64,000 nucleotides of DNA, from the NCBI RefSeq assembly GCF_050268245.1, contig NZ_JBNNGK010000011.1, positions 100,946 through 164,945 on the forward strand. The letters are read 5' to 3'. A program made the translations under genes and the position numbers. The notes below the pieces were generated by a model. It was not told the origin of the DNA. It searched no databases and worked only from the letters and a program-made list of their open reading frames with translations. Shown here one piece after another: positions 54,511 through 63,272 of the stretch (positions are counted from its first letter, which is position 1; each line of letters opens with the position of its first letter). The stretch comes from JBNNGK01 sp050268245 (GTDB taxonomy: Bacteria > Pseudomonadota > Gammaproteobacteria > Enterobacterales > Enterobacteriaceae).

Positions 54511-55059
54511 ATGGCGTTGAAAGCAACTATTTATAAAGCCACGGTCAATATCGCGGATATGGATCGCCACTTTTATCACGACACGACGCTCACTGTCGCT
54601 CAGCATCCATCAGAAACGGAACAGCGTATGATGCTGCGTTTGCTAGCATGGATTTGCCACGCTGATGAGCGGTTATTATTTACCAAAGGCTTGAGTGCTG
54701 ACGATGAGCCGGAAATCTGGCAGCGTAACGATCACAACGGCTTGGAAATGTGGATCGAAATGGGGCTGCCGGACGAGAAACGTATTAAGAAAGCCTGTAA
54801 TCAGTCTCCCCGCGTCGTGCTGTATGCTTATGGCGAACGCGCAGCACGCGTATGGTGGCAATCCATGCAGAGTAAAGTTGCCGCCCACAAAAACCTAACC
54901 ATTCGTTTTCTGGATGATGAACAATTAGCTCGTCTGGCCGCGTTAGTTAGCCGTAATATGACATTGCAAGCGACGTTGCAAGAGGGAACTATTTGGCTAT
55001 CTGATGCTCAGAGTAGTCTGGAAATTCAGTTTGCCGAGTGGCAACAAGCGCAGGTGTAA
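54511..55059 (+). CDS. yaeQ: YaeQ family protein
   Basis: 182 aa (E. coli 181). The family has a PD-(D/E)XK nuclease-like fold and was reported as a suppressor of RfaH loss when overexpressed, but its biochemical role is not settled. Conserved segments: ALKATIYKATVNIADMDRH, TLTVAQHPSETEQRMMLRLLA and GLPDEKRIKKACNQ. It ends 3 bases before arfB, so the pair is probably coupled. Confidence 0.93.
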   Translation: MALKATIYKATVNIADMDRHFYHDTTLTVAQHPSETEQRMMLRLLAWICHADERLLFTKGLSADDEPEIWQRNDHNGLEMWIEMGLPDEKRIKKACNQSPRVVLYAYGERAARVWWQSMQSKVAAHKNLTIRFLDDEQLARLAALVSRNMTLQATLQEGTIWLSDAQSSLEIQFAEWQQAQV

Positions 55060-55062
55060 CGG

Positions 55063-55476
55063 GTGCTCGAACTGTCAAGAAACGTAGTGATACCGGCCCA
55101 CGAAATAGAGCTAACGGCGATTCGTGCTCAAGGTGCGGGTGGGCAGCATGTGAATAAAAGCTCAACGGCGATCCATTTGCGCTTTGACATCCGGGCGGCA
55201 AGCCTGCCAGAGTATTATAAAGAAAGGCTGCTGGCGCTTAATCATCATTTAATTACCAGTGACGGAGTGGTGATTATTAAAGCGCAGGAATACCGCAGCC
55301 AGGAATTAAATCGCGAGGCAGCGTTAGCCAGGTTGGTGGCGCTGATTCGTCAGGCAATGGTGGTGGAAAAAACACGTAAAGCGACCAAGCCCAGCAAAGG
55401 CGCGAAAATACGCCGGGTGGAAAGTAAGGTGCGCAAAGGTGCAACAAAAGCGCTGCGTGGCAAGGTTCACCCTTAA
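55063..55476 (+). CDS. arfB: Alternative ribosome-rescue factor ArfB (YaeJ)
   Basis: Peptidyl-tRNA hydrolase that rescues stalled ribosomes lacking a stop codon. 137 aa from GTG 55063 (E. coli 140). The release-factor GGQ motif is in AQGAGGQHVNKSSTAIHLRF; the basic C-terminal tail (from about 105, rich in Lys and Arg) inserts in the mRNA entry channel. Lies directly behind yaeQ. Confidence 0.95.
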   Translation: MLELSRNVVIPAHEIELTAIRAQGAGGQHVNKSSTAIHLRFDIRAASLPEYYKERLLALNHHLITSDGVVIIKAQEYRSQELNREAALARLVALIRQAMVVEKTRKATKPSKGAKIRRVESKVRKGATKALRGKVHP

Positions 55477-55532
55477 GGAACTTAGGTTGTTTTTCGTTGA
55501 TGGCGAAAAGTAACCATTCTAGGAGAATAACT

Positions 55533-56213
55533 GTGAAAAAAATAACAACGGTTCTATTTTTGGCTGTTGGCGCGCTCTCTTTATTAGGCTGCAATAATCA
55601 TTATCAACCTAAAGAGCAACCACTCCAGCCGATGCAGCAAAGTTATCAAGGCCTGCTGCCGTGCGCTGACTGCGGCGGTTTGGAAACCTCACTGTTCCTC
55701 GATTCTGATGGCACATATGTCCTGCAAGAAATTTATCGTGGTAGCAAGGATGGCGATCAAGCCTTTGCCAATTATGGCTCGTGGGCGAGGACGGCTGATA
55801 AACTGGTGTTAACCGAAAATAACGGCAATAAACGCTATTTCCATCCGGTAGGGAAAAATCTGGAGATGCTGGATCAAACCGGCGCACCTATTGAGTCTAC
55901 GCTGAATTATCAGTTACAGCCGGTTGAGAAAAAATTGCCACAGACTCCGATGGCGTTGCGCGGCAGTTACACCTATATGGCAGATGCTGCCGTGTTTAAA
56001 GACTGTGCCACAGGCAAGACTTTCCCGGTAGATAACACCATTGAACTGGAACGGGGCTACGCCAAGGCGGGAGCGCAAGGCGGCGAGCCGGTATTTTTGA
56101 TGCTTAACGGCCACTTTAGCGTACAGCCATCGATGGAAGAAGGGATGATGGAGAAAGCGTTAGTACCGGATGGTAATATCCGCTTCGACAAGAATAAAAG
56201 CTGCGATAACTGA
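55533..56213 (+). CDS. nlpE: Copper homeostasis and adhesion-sensing lipoprotein NlpE
   Basis: Outer-membrane lipoprotein that triggers the Cpx envelope-stress response on surface contact or lipoprotein sorting failure. 226 aa from GTG 55533 (AGGAG upstream); E. coli NlpE is 236. Lipobox LLGC with Cys20; N-terminal lipocalin-like domain containing the CADC motif (PCADCGGLETSLF), then a C-terminal OB-fold domain with the FKDCATGK and KSCDN cysteines. The strongest divergence from E. coli is in the C-terminal 60 residues. Confidence 0.93.
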   Translation: MKKITTVLFLAVGALSLLGCNNHYQPKEQPLQPMQQSYQGLLPCADCGGLETSLFLDSDGTYVLQEIYRGSKDGDQAFANYGSWARTADKLVLTENNGNKRYFHPVGKNLEMLDQTGAPIESTLNYQLQPVEKKLPQTPMALRGSYTYMADAAVFKDCATGKTFPVDNTIELERGYAKAGAQGGEPVFLMLNGHFSVQPSMEEGMMEKALVPDGNIRFDKNKSCDN

Positions 56214-56233
56214 TCGCGGTATAAGCCCCACCC

Positions 56234-56265
56234 AAGCCCTATCATTGCCTGATAGGGCTTTTTTA
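56234..56265 (+). terminator. Intrinsic terminator after nlpE
   Basis: Perfect 11-bp stem AAGCCCTATCA/TGATAGGGCTT with loop TTGCC, followed by TTTTA. It abuts the stop codon of convergent yaeF. Confidence 0.85.
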
Positions 56266-57126
56266 TTGCCGATAGGCTTGCGCCATCACATTTTCCTGCT
56301 CGTCGATGGTGGGGAGAGGTTGGGGGGAATGTTTAGTCAATGCTCTTGTGCGTAAATAGATGCCTGGTTTGATGTGGCCGATATAGGCCAGCGACTGACT
56401 GGGTGGCAGAGTAGCGATATCTCCTTCCCGCATATGCAAAAGATCGCCAGGGCTTATCCAGCCGGATTCAGCTTGGGTCAGCGGGTATCCTACTTGTTGA
56501 TAGGCGGCAAGGACGAACTGTGAGCAGAAATAGCTAGATTCCCCGCCCGTCGGCGTACTGAGTTGCGACGTAGCCAATCCCTGCACGCATTGCTGCCGGA
56601 AATCCTGTGAGAAAGGATTGAGCGAACAAAGTTGTTTGGTCATCATAAAGGGCATCATTTGGATAATCCCCCGGTAGTTATAGCGGCTACCTGTCTTTTG
56701 TTTGGCGAATGCCACGATTTGAGCCGCTTGCTCGCGGGTTAATCCCGGCATGCGTAATGCAAACAATTTGTCGCTATGGGCTAATGCGTGCTCCAGGCTG
56801 ACAATTTGAACGCCATTACCGACCGCTTCGGCAACTTGACCTTGACCGACATAGATTGCGACATGGCTGACAGAAGAGGCGCTGAACAGGCGGATGCCAA
56901 GTGAACTCAAGCCGATGGTGGAGGAAAATAACAGATCACCCGCTTGCAGCGCAGACGGATCGATTTCCTGGAAGCTGTCACCCGGCGCGGAACTGACGGC
57001 CTGAAACTGGATGTTGAGTGGCCGCAGAGGCGTGAATGCTTCTCTTTCAGGTAAGGCTATATTCATGGCGCAGCCTGTCAGCAAGGCTGCAGGAAGTAAA
57101 GCAAACAACGCGGTGGTCGATGACAT
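56263..57126 (-). CDS. yaeF: YaeF family lipoprotein, permuted NlpC/P60-like cysteine peptidase
   Basis: 287 aa (E. coli YaeF 274). Lipobox LLTGC with Cys19. The papain-like fold of the circularly permuted NlpC/P60 (YiiX-like) type shows the catalytic His in SSVSHVAIYVG and Cys in SSYFCSQFVLAAY; DLLFSSTIGLSSLGIRLFS precedes the His. Substrate unknown; peptidoglycan peptides or lipids have been proposed for relatives. Monocistronic between nlpE and proS. Confidence 0.88.
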   Translation of the reverse strand: MSSTTALFALLPAALLTGCAMNIALPEREAFTPLRPLNIQFQAVSSAPGDSFQEIDPSALQAGDLLFSSTIGLSSLGIRLFSASSVSHVAIYVGQGQVAEAVGNGVQIVSLEHALAHSDKLFALRMPGLTREQAAQIVAFAKQKTGSRYNYRGIIQMMPFMMTKQLCSLNPFSQDFRQQCVQGLATSQLSTPTGGESSYFCSQFVLAAYQQVGYPLTQAESGWISPGDLLHMREGDIATLPPSQSLAYIGHIKPGIYLRTRALTKHSPQPLPTIDEQENVMAQAYRQ

Positions 57127-57339
57127 TGCTTAATCCTTTAAGTAATGGCTTCCCTAGCAAATCGCCCAGAGCGACAAGGGCGGCGAATAACCAAGCCGTC
57201 ATGTGGCTGAGGCATCGGAGCTGTGGTCGTGATAAGGGTTATGGAACCTATCCTTTGTCCCCCCCAACGGCCAACTTTAGTGAGTATTTGCTCCCGGTAA
57301 ATTTGGCTGGCGGCTTGCGCCGCTATGAGCGCATCGCTA

Positions 57340-57397
57340 CCCGGTAACCCGCGTTGTCAGTTCTGACATCTTGAGTTACCGGGCACGATATATCGTG
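57340..57397. repeat. Nested inverted repeat plus palindrome downstream of proS
   Basis: CCCGGTAAC (57340-57348) pairs with GTTACCGGG (57375-57383), and inside it TGTCAG/CTGACA (57355-57368) pairs, separated by symmetric 6-nt internal loops. Immediately beside it CACGATATATCGTG (57384-57397) is a perfect 14-bp palindrome. No T tract follows on either strand, so it is not a textbook terminator. Confidence 0.6.
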
Positions 57398-57407
57398 TCA
57401 GATGAGC

Positions 57408-59126
57408 TTAGCGTTTGATCTGCTCGACCAGATAATCAACGATGTCGCCTGTTTTTAACATCTGTTTCTCACCGATACGGCGATTTTTATATTCGATCTC
57501 ATCATTGTCCAAGTTGCGGTCACCAATAACGATCGAGTGCGGTACACCAATCAATTCCATATCAGCAAACATTACGCCAGGGCGTTCTTTACGATCGTCG
57601 AGGATAACGTCGATACCGTGGCTACGCAATTCGCTGTACAGCTTTTCCGCAAGCTCTTGCACGCGGAATGACTTATGCATGTTCATTGGCAGAATAGCAA
57701 CCTGGAACGGGGCAATCGCATCCGGCCAGATAATGCCGCGTTCATCGTGGTTCTGCTCGATGGCTGCTGCGACGACGCGCGTCACGCCAATTCCGTAGCA
57801 CCCCATGGTTAACAACTGGTTACGCCCATCTTCGCCCTGTACGGTGGCCTTCATCGCTTCCGAGTACTTGGTACCCAATTGGAAGATATGACCCACTTCG
57901 ATACCGCGTTTGATCAGTAGCGTTCCTTGACCATCAGGACTCGCGTCGCCTTCCACGACGTTTCGAATATCCGCTACCTGTGGCAAGGGCAGGTCACGCT
58001 CCCAGTTGATACCGAAGTAGTGTTTCCCGTCAACGTTAGCACCAGCGCCAAAATCGCTCATTGCGGCCACACTACGGTCAATTACTACAGGCACCGGCAT
58101 ATTAACTGGGCCTAATGAGCCCGGGCCTGCGCCGACGACAGCACGAATGTCGTCTTCATTGGCGAAAGTAACTGGCACCGCGACCTGTGGTAACTTCTCT
58201 GCTTTGATTTCATTTAATTCGTGATCGCCACGAACCAGCAGGGCAACCAGTTTATGGCCGCTTTCTTCTGTTGCATGTACCAGCAGCGTTTTCACGGTTT
58301 TTTCTACCGGTAATTGGAATTGCTCGACCAATTCGGCGATAGTTTTCGCATTAGGCGTATCGACAAGACGGAGCGTTTCGCTTGCTGCTGCGCGTGGTGT
58401 TGCTGGAGCCACCGCTTCTGCCAGCTCAATGTTGGCGGCATAATCAGAACCGGTTGAGAACACAATATCGTCTTCACCGCTGTCTGCCAGCACTTGGAAT
58501 TCATGCGAAGCGCTGCCGCCGATTGAGCCGGTATCGGCTTGTACCGGGCGGAAATCCAGCCCCATACGGTTGAAAATCTTGCTGTACGCTTCGTACATGG
58601 TGTCGTAAGTCGCCTGCAGCGACTCTTGCGTGGTATGGAATGAATAGGCATCTTTCATCAGGAACTCGCGCGAACGCATCACACCAAAACGCGGGCGTAC
58701 TTCATCGCGGAATTTAGTCTGAATCTGGAAGAAGTTCAGCGGCAATTGTTTATAAGAACTGATTTCGTTACGAATCAGATCGGTAATAACTTCTTCATGT
58801 GTTGGACCAAGTACAAATGGACGCTCGCCACGATCGACAAAGCGCAGCAGTTCCGGGCCGTACTGTTCCCAACGGCCACTTTCCTGCCACAGATCTGCAG
58901 GTTGAACTACCGGCATTGAAACTTCGATCGCATTGGCATTGTTCATTTCTTCGCGAACGATATTTTCAACTTTCTTCAGAACCCGCAGGCCTGTCGGCAA
59001 CCAGGTATAAAGGCCTGAGGCCAGTTTGCGAATCATCCCGGCGCGCAGCATCAGCTGGTGGCTGATCACTTCGGCATCGGCAGGTGTCTCCTTCAAGGTG
59101 GAGAGCAGATATTGGCTAGTACGCAT
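57408..59126 (-). CDS. proS: Prolyl-tRNA synthetase
   Basis: Class II synthetase charging tRNA-Pro. 572 aa, the E. coli length and the bacterial type with a cis-editing INS domain (about 224-405) between motifs 2 and 3. Motif 2 is seen in FRDEVRPRFGVMRSREFLMKD (split here by length limits as FRDEVRPRFG and MRSREFLMKD), and motif 3 in YGIGVTRVVAA. The C-terminal anticodon-binding domain follows. ATG preceded by weak spacing; the upstream 120 nt separate it from trmO. Confidence 0.97.
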   Translation of the reverse strand: MRTSQYLLSTLKETPADAEVISHQLMLRAGMIRKLASGLYTWLPTGLRVLKKVENIVREEMNNANAIEVSMPVVQPADLWQESGRWEQYGPELLRFVDRGERPFVLGPTHEEVITDLIRNEISSYKQLPLNFFQIQTKFRDEVRPRFGVMRSREFLMKDAYSFHTTQESLQATYDTMYEAYSKIFNRMGLDFRPVQADTGSIGGSASHEFQVLADSGEDDIVFSTGSDYAANIELAEAVAPATPRAAASETLRLVDTPNAKTIAELVEQFQLPVEKTVKTLLVHATEESGHKLVALLVRGDHELNEIKAEKLPQVAVPVTFANEDDIRAVVGAGPGSLGPVNMPVPVVIDRSVAAMSDFGAGANVDGKHYFGINWERDLPLPQVADIRNVVEGDASPDGQGTLLIKRGIEVGHIFQLGTKYSEAMKATVQGEDGRNQLLTMGCYGIGVTRVVAAAIEQNHDERGIIWPDAIAPFQVAILPMNMHKSFRVQELAEKLYSELRSHGIDVILDDRKERPGVMFADMELIGVPHSIVIGDRNLDNDEIEYKNRRIGEKQMLKTGDIVDYLVEQIKR

Positions 59127-59246
59127 GGTGTTTTGGTTCCGTTAGAACTGCAAATTGCAACGGGCAGCCAGGGTGGCGGCCGAAATTGTCAAAAGTGATT
59201 TAGTTTAACAGCGTGTGCCGGTTGTCAAAAGAGAGACAGCGGAATT

Positions 59247-59954
59247 TTAACGAGGCTCAAGTGACAGTACTTCAGTCTGGCCGTTAACCACGCGCCAACG
59301 CACATTAAATTCGAGTAACCAAACGGCATAATCGCGCTGGTTTTCTTCTGCCTTACGATAAGCAGGGCGCGGATCTTGGGCTAGCACCTGGCTGATAAAT
59401 CGGCGTAAATTAGGGTACCGCCGTTGGTTTTTTTCTAGTTGTTGTTGAGCCAGTGGCGAAAAACACACCGGCATGTCGGCAGACGGGGCATGCTGAGCAA
59501 AACTGGCTAGCGCCTGTGGTTGGCTTTCTACGAACGGTAGATAAGGTTTGATATCCACGACGGGGGTTCCATCAACCAGATCCAAACTACCCAGTTCGAG
59601 AATCACATCACATCCTTGCGTACGTATGCCTTTCAACTCAACCAGCGACATACCCAGCGGATTAGGGCGAAACGTTGAGCGGGTAGCGAAAACGCCTACG
59701 CGAGCATTACCGCCAAGGCGGGGCGGGCGCACCGTGGGGCGCCAACCGCCCTCCAGCGTCTGATGAAAGATAAACATTATCCATACATGGCTGAAATCGC
59801 TGAGGCCGCGAACAGCTTCTGCCTGATTGTATGGCGGCTGCAGTATTAGCTCTCCGCCACCGTCTTCGACTAAGCCCGGCTGGCGGGGAACCGCGAACTT
59901 TTCTTTATACGGCGAGCGGATGATGCCGATCTGATTGAAAACAAACTCGGTCAT
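59247..59954 (-). CDS. trmO: tRNA (adenine(37)-N6)-methyltransferase TrmO
   Basis: SAM-dependent enzyme methylating t6A37 of tRNA-Thr to m6t6A. 235 aa, equal to E. coli (formerly tsaA/yaeB). The single-sheeted beta-barrel class VIII domain shows IIRSPYKEKFAVPRQPGL, RVGVFATRSTFRPNPLGMS and DVKPYLPF-type motifs (DIKPYLPFVES). The start overlaps the rcsF stop by 4 bases (ATGA), so it is coupled to that gene. A further tRNA position-37 enzyme, TcdA, is encoded at 4.4 kb. Confidence 0.95.
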   Translation of the reverse strand: MTEFVFNQIGIIRSPYKEKFAVPRQPGLVEDGGGELILQPPYNQAEAVRGLSDFSHVWIMFIFHQTLEGGWRPTVRPPRLGGNARVGVFATRSTFRPNPLGMSLVELKGIRTQGCDVILELGSLDLVDGTPVVDIKPYLPFVESQPQALASFAQHAPSADMPVCFSPLAQQQLEKNQRRYPNLRRFISQVLAQDPRPAYRKAEENQRDYAVWLLEFNVRWRVVNGQTEVLSLEPR

Positions 59955-60355
59955 TTGGCCGAGACATTAAGTGCAGAACCTTGGCAAACTGCCTGTCGGT
60001 AACAGCCAGCCGCGCCGCTAACAATTTGGCAGTCGTGTAATAACACCGCATTTGCTTTCATATAAGACGCGCGGATTTGCATACGCTTACGTGCGGTCGC
60101 CAAATTCGGTGGTGAATCTTGAACGGACGTTTGGCAAGACTCACCCGAAACTTCGCCCAGATCGCGGAATGGTTTACCGACTAACTCTTCGGCATTTTTA
60201 TACAATTTTACCGGGGCTGGACGCGCTACGGGAGTGGTTTTAGCCGGCGTCGTCGTGGTCGGTTTGTTGGTACTGTTTGTTGGGGTAGGCTCGGTGTGTA
60301 GCATGGAACAACCGCCCAGCGTCAGCGCTAACAAACAGAGAGGTAAAGCACGCAT
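59951..60355 (-). CDS. rcsF: Rcs stress-sensor lipoprotein RcsF
   Basis: Outer-membrane lipoprotein that monitors lipopolysaccharide and BAM status and signals through IgaA to the Rcs phosphorelay. 134 aa, same as E. coli. Lipobox LGGC with Cys16; a Pro/Thr-rich disordered linker (about 20-50), then the signalling domain with four cysteines (ESCQTS, LHDCQI, AGCYRQAVCQ) that form two nonconsecutive disulfides. BamA, which threads RcsF to the surface, is encoded in this same window. Confidence 0.95.
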   Translation of the reverse strand: MRALPLCLLALTLGGCSMLHTEPTPTNSTNKPTTTTPAKTTPVARPAPVKLYKNAEELVGKPFRDLGEVSGESCQTSVQDSPPNLATARKRMQIRASYMKANAVLLHDCQIVSGAAGCYRQAVCQGSALNVSAK

Positions 60356-60418
60356 AGAGATTCCTCTGCTTTCTGTAAAATAAAGTGGCGCTATTGAAGC
60401 AATCTATGGTGGAAATAA

Positions 60419-60442
60419 CAAGACGGGCCGGAGCCCGTCTTG
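60419..60442 (-). terminator. Intrinsic terminator after metNIQ
   Basis: Perfect 10-bp stem CAAGACGGGC/GCCCGTCTTG with loop CGGA; on the minus strand it is followed by TTATTT. It lies between metQ and rcsF. Confidence 0.75.
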
Positions 60443-60533
60443 CAAATATAGGAATAAAATAGCGTAGTGGGCCGCATTATCCGGCAATCATTACCGTCAT
60501 GCGTCCGTCATCCCCAATCGTTTTAGCGTAGGA

Positions 60534-61349
60534 TTACCAGCCTTTTACTGCGCCACCGTTGAAGATTTTATTCGCTGCGTCGTTAACTTCATCAGACTGA
60601 TAAGCTTGTACGAATTTTTTTACGTTTTCTGCATCTTTGTTGTCTTCGCGGGCAACCAAGAGGTTAACGTAAGGTGAGTTTTTACCCTCAACAAACAGGC
60701 CGTCTTTAGCAGGTGTCAGGCCGATTTGGCTGGCATAGGTGGTATTGATAACTGCCAATGCTATTTGCTGGTCGTCTAGCGAACGCGGCAACTGTGGGGC
60801 TTCCAGCTCAACCAGTTTCAGTTTTTTCGGATTATCGGTAACATCCAGCACCGTAGGCAGCAAGCCAACACCGTCTTTCAGTGTGATCAACCCTTCTTGC
60901 TGCAGCAGCAAGAGTGAGCGGCCCAGGTTGGTTGGATCATTAGGTAAGGCGATTTGTGAGCCCGGTTGCAGTTCGTCCAGCGTCTTGATTTTTTTGGAGT
61001 AACCGGCGATTGGGTAAACGAACGTATTACCGACGGATATCAACTTATAGCCACGATCTTTGATCTGCTGATCCAAATAAGGTTTATGTTGAAAAGCGTT
61101 CAGATCAATATCGCCTTTGCTCAACGCCTCATTGGGCAGAACGTAATCGTTGAATGTTACCAACTCAACGTCGAGGCCGTATTTTTCTTTGGCGACCTTC
61201 TGCGCTACCTCAGCAACCTGCTGCTCAGCACCGACAATAACGCCCACTTTGATATGGTTTGGATCTTTTTCATCTTGACCGCAGCCTGTCAGAGCCAGAG
61301 TGCCGATCAGTGCGCCGATTGCCGCGATGGATTTAAATTTTAACGACAT
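60534..61349 (-). CDS. metQ: D-/L-methionine-binding lipoprotein MetQ
   Basis: Substrate-binding component of the MetNIQ methionine importer. 271 aa (E. coli 271). Lipobox LTGC with Cys23 anchors it in the inner membrane. NLPA-family features: HIKVGVIVGAEQQVAEVAQ, VELVTFNDYVLPNEAL, FQHKPYLDQQ and IALPNDPTNLGRSLLLLQ. Third gene of the operon, 58 bases after metI. Confidence 0.95.
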   Translation of the reverse strand: MSLKFKSIAAIGALIGTLALTGCGQDEKDPNHIKVGVIVGAEQQVAEVAQKVAKEKYGLDVELVTFNDYVLPNEALSKGDIDLNAFQHKPYLDQQIKDRGYKLISVGNTFVYPIAGYSKKIKTLDELQPGSQIALPNDPTNLGRSLLLLQQEGLITLKDGVGLLPTVLDVTDNPKKLKLVELEAPQLPRSLDDQQIALAVINTTYASQIGLTPAKDGLFVEGKNSPYVNLLVAREDNKDAENVKKFVQAYQSDEVNDAANKIFNGGAVKGW

Positions 61350-61407
61350 ATCTCTTCCTCATTAGACTCGTATAAGTAATACGCTCGAAAGCGCGTTGCT
61401 GTGAAAC

Positions 61408-62061
61408 TTATTTATGGGTAACGGTTTTAACAATCCGATCGCCACAAAACTGAATCAGATAAACTAACACTACCAGCAAGACTAAAACCGTATTCATTAC
61501 TGTGGCGTTATAGCCAATATAGCCGTATTGATAACCAATTTGCCCCAAACCACCGGCACCGACTGCCCCGCCCATTGCTGAGTAACCGACCAGCGTAATT
61601 AAGGTAATGGTGGCCGCGTTCACTAAACCCGGCAACGCTTCGGGCAACAGCACTTTTTTGATGATCTGCATGGGGGTTGCGCCCATAGCACGAGCTGCTT
61701 CTACCAAGCCGGATGGAATTTCCAACAGGGCATTTTCAACCATACGTGCAATAAACGGTGCAGCTCCTACGGTCAGCGGAACGATAGCGGCCTGTAAGCC
61801 GATCGACGTACCGACAATCATGCGGGTAAAGGGAATCATCCAAACCAGCAAAATAATGAACGGGATCGAACGGAATATATTCACCAAACCAGACAATACT
61901 TTATATAGCGTTGGGTTGGCGATAATTTGCCCCGGGCGGGTAACATACAATAGCACGCCAACTGGCAGACCGATGACGAAACCGAAGAAGCCGGAGACAA
62001 AGGTCATCATGACGGTTTCCCACACGCCACGTGCCATTAACCACATCATTGCCTCAGACAT
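61408..62061 (-). CDS. metI: Methionine ABC transporter permease MetI
   Basis: Inner-membrane permease, 217 aa as in E. coli, with five membrane helices. The coupling-helix EAA motif is EAARAMGATPMQIIKKVLLP. It overlaps metN by 8 bases, so translation is coupled. Confidence 0.96.
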   Translation of the reverse strand: MSEAMMWLMARGVWETVMMTFVSGFFGFVIGLPVGVLLYVTRPGQIIANPTLYKVLSGLVNIFRSIPFIILLVWMIPFTRMIVGTSIGLQAAIVPLTVGAAPFIARMVENALLEIPSGLVEAARAMGATPMQIIKKVLLPEALPGLVNAATITLITLVGYSAMGGAVGAGGLGQIGYQYGYIGYNATVMNTVLVLLVVLVYLIQFCGDRIVKTVTHK

Positions 62062-63085
62062 AACCCAGAACCTCTACTTTAACCTGATTATCTTGTAGGA
62101 ATTTAATCGTTGCCAGTGCGTCTTCGTCGCTGCCGTGTAGCTCAGCCAGCATCACGCCAAATTTCACACCGCCGGCGTAGTCCATTTGTGCACTGATAAT
62201 GTTGTTATTCACGTTGAAGCGGCGAGCGGCTTCTGACAGCAATGGTGCATCAACTGACTGACCGGTGAACTCCAATCGCAGCAAAGGTTGGCGCTCGCCA
62301 GTACGATCCGGGCTCAGCCGCAATGCGTAATCTTCTGGAATGTCCAAGTGAAGCGTAGACTGGATGAATTGTTGCGCCAACGGTGTTTTCGGATGGGAGA
62401 AAACTTCACTGACGCTGTCTTTTTCGATCAGTTGGCCTTGGCTAATCACGGCAACCTGATCACAGATGCGTTTTACCACATCCATTTCATGCGTAATCAG
62501 CAAGATAGTCAGGCCAAGACGACGATTGATATCCTTTAGCAGCTCCAGAATGGAACGCGTGGTCGCCGGGTCAAGTGCGCTTGTCGCTTCGTCACACAGC
62601 AGCACCTTCGGATTGCTGGCGAGCGCGCGTGCTATCGCTACACGTTGTTTTTGCCCACCAGACAGATTGGCGGGATAAGCGTCATGTTTGTCTGACAGAC
62701 CCACCAATTCCAGTAATTCACTAACGCGTTTTTTAATTTCAGCACGCGGGGTGTTATCAAGTTCCAGCGGCAGAGCAACGTTGCCAAACACCGTGCGGGA
62801 TGACAGCAGGTTAAAATGCTGGAAGATCATGCCAATCTGACGCCGTGCACGCGTGAGGTCACGTTCTGACAGTGAGGTCAGATCTTGGCCATCAACCAAT
62901 ACTTGGCCGGATGTAGGACGCTCAAGCATGTTAGCACAGCGGATAAGCGTGCTTTTACCGGCACCAGAGGCACCGATAACGCCGTAAATTTGCCCGGCAG
63001 GGACGTGGAGAGTCACGTCTGAAAGCGCAGTAATAGTGCGCGAACCCTGCTGAAACACTTTGGTGATGTTTGAAAGTTTAATCAT
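62054..63085 (-). CDS. metN: Methionine ABC transporter ATPase MetN
   Basis: ATP-binding subunit, 343 aa as in E. coli. Walker A GASGAGKST at 38-46, signature LSGGQKQRVAIARAL, Walker B VLLCDEATSALD, switch His in LLITHEMD. A C-terminal NIL (ACT-like) domain from about 265 binds methionine and mediates trans-inhibition. First gene of metNIQ, downstream of MetJ boxes. Confidence 0.96.
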   Translation of the reverse strand: MIKLSNITKVFQQGSRTITALSDVTLHVPAGQIYGVIGASGAGKSTLIRCANMLERPTSGQVLVDGQDLTSLSERDLTRARRQIGMIFQHFNLLSSRTVFGNVALPLELDNTPRAEIKKRVSELLELVGLSDKHDAYPANLSGGQKQRVAIARALASNPKVLLCDEATSALDPATTRSILELLKDINRRLGLTILLITHEMDVVKRICDQVAVISQGQLIEKDSVSEVFSHPKTPLAQQFIQSTLHLDIPEDYALRLSPDRTGERQPLLRLEFTGQSVDAPLLSEAARRFNVNNNIISAQMDYAGGVKFGVMLAELHGSDEDALATIKFLQDNQVKVEVLGYV

Positions 63086-63157
63086 ATTTTTCTTATTTTA
63101 GCGTGGTTGCCCGTGGCTAGATAAAAGTAAACCTTGGTGTGGAACCAAGGTATGGTC

Positions 63158-63189
63158 AGATGCTAAGGCGTCTAGACGTCTAAGTCAAC
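63158..63189 (-). promoter_or_regulatory. MetJ operator (tandem met boxes) of metNIQ
   Basis: Four consecutive 8-bp units fit the met-box pattern: AGATGCTA, AGGCGTCT (7/8), AGACGTCT (8/8, at 63174-63181) and a degenerate AAGTCAAC. MetJ with SAM binds such arrays cooperatively and represses. It lies about 75-105 bases upstream of metN. Confidence 0.8.
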
Positions 63190-63272
63190 GGAAAAGGACG
63201 TTCTCTGGCATTCTCAGTACAATAGAAAACATGCGATACTGTGCGCGTTTACAAGCATCCAGGAGCAAACCG

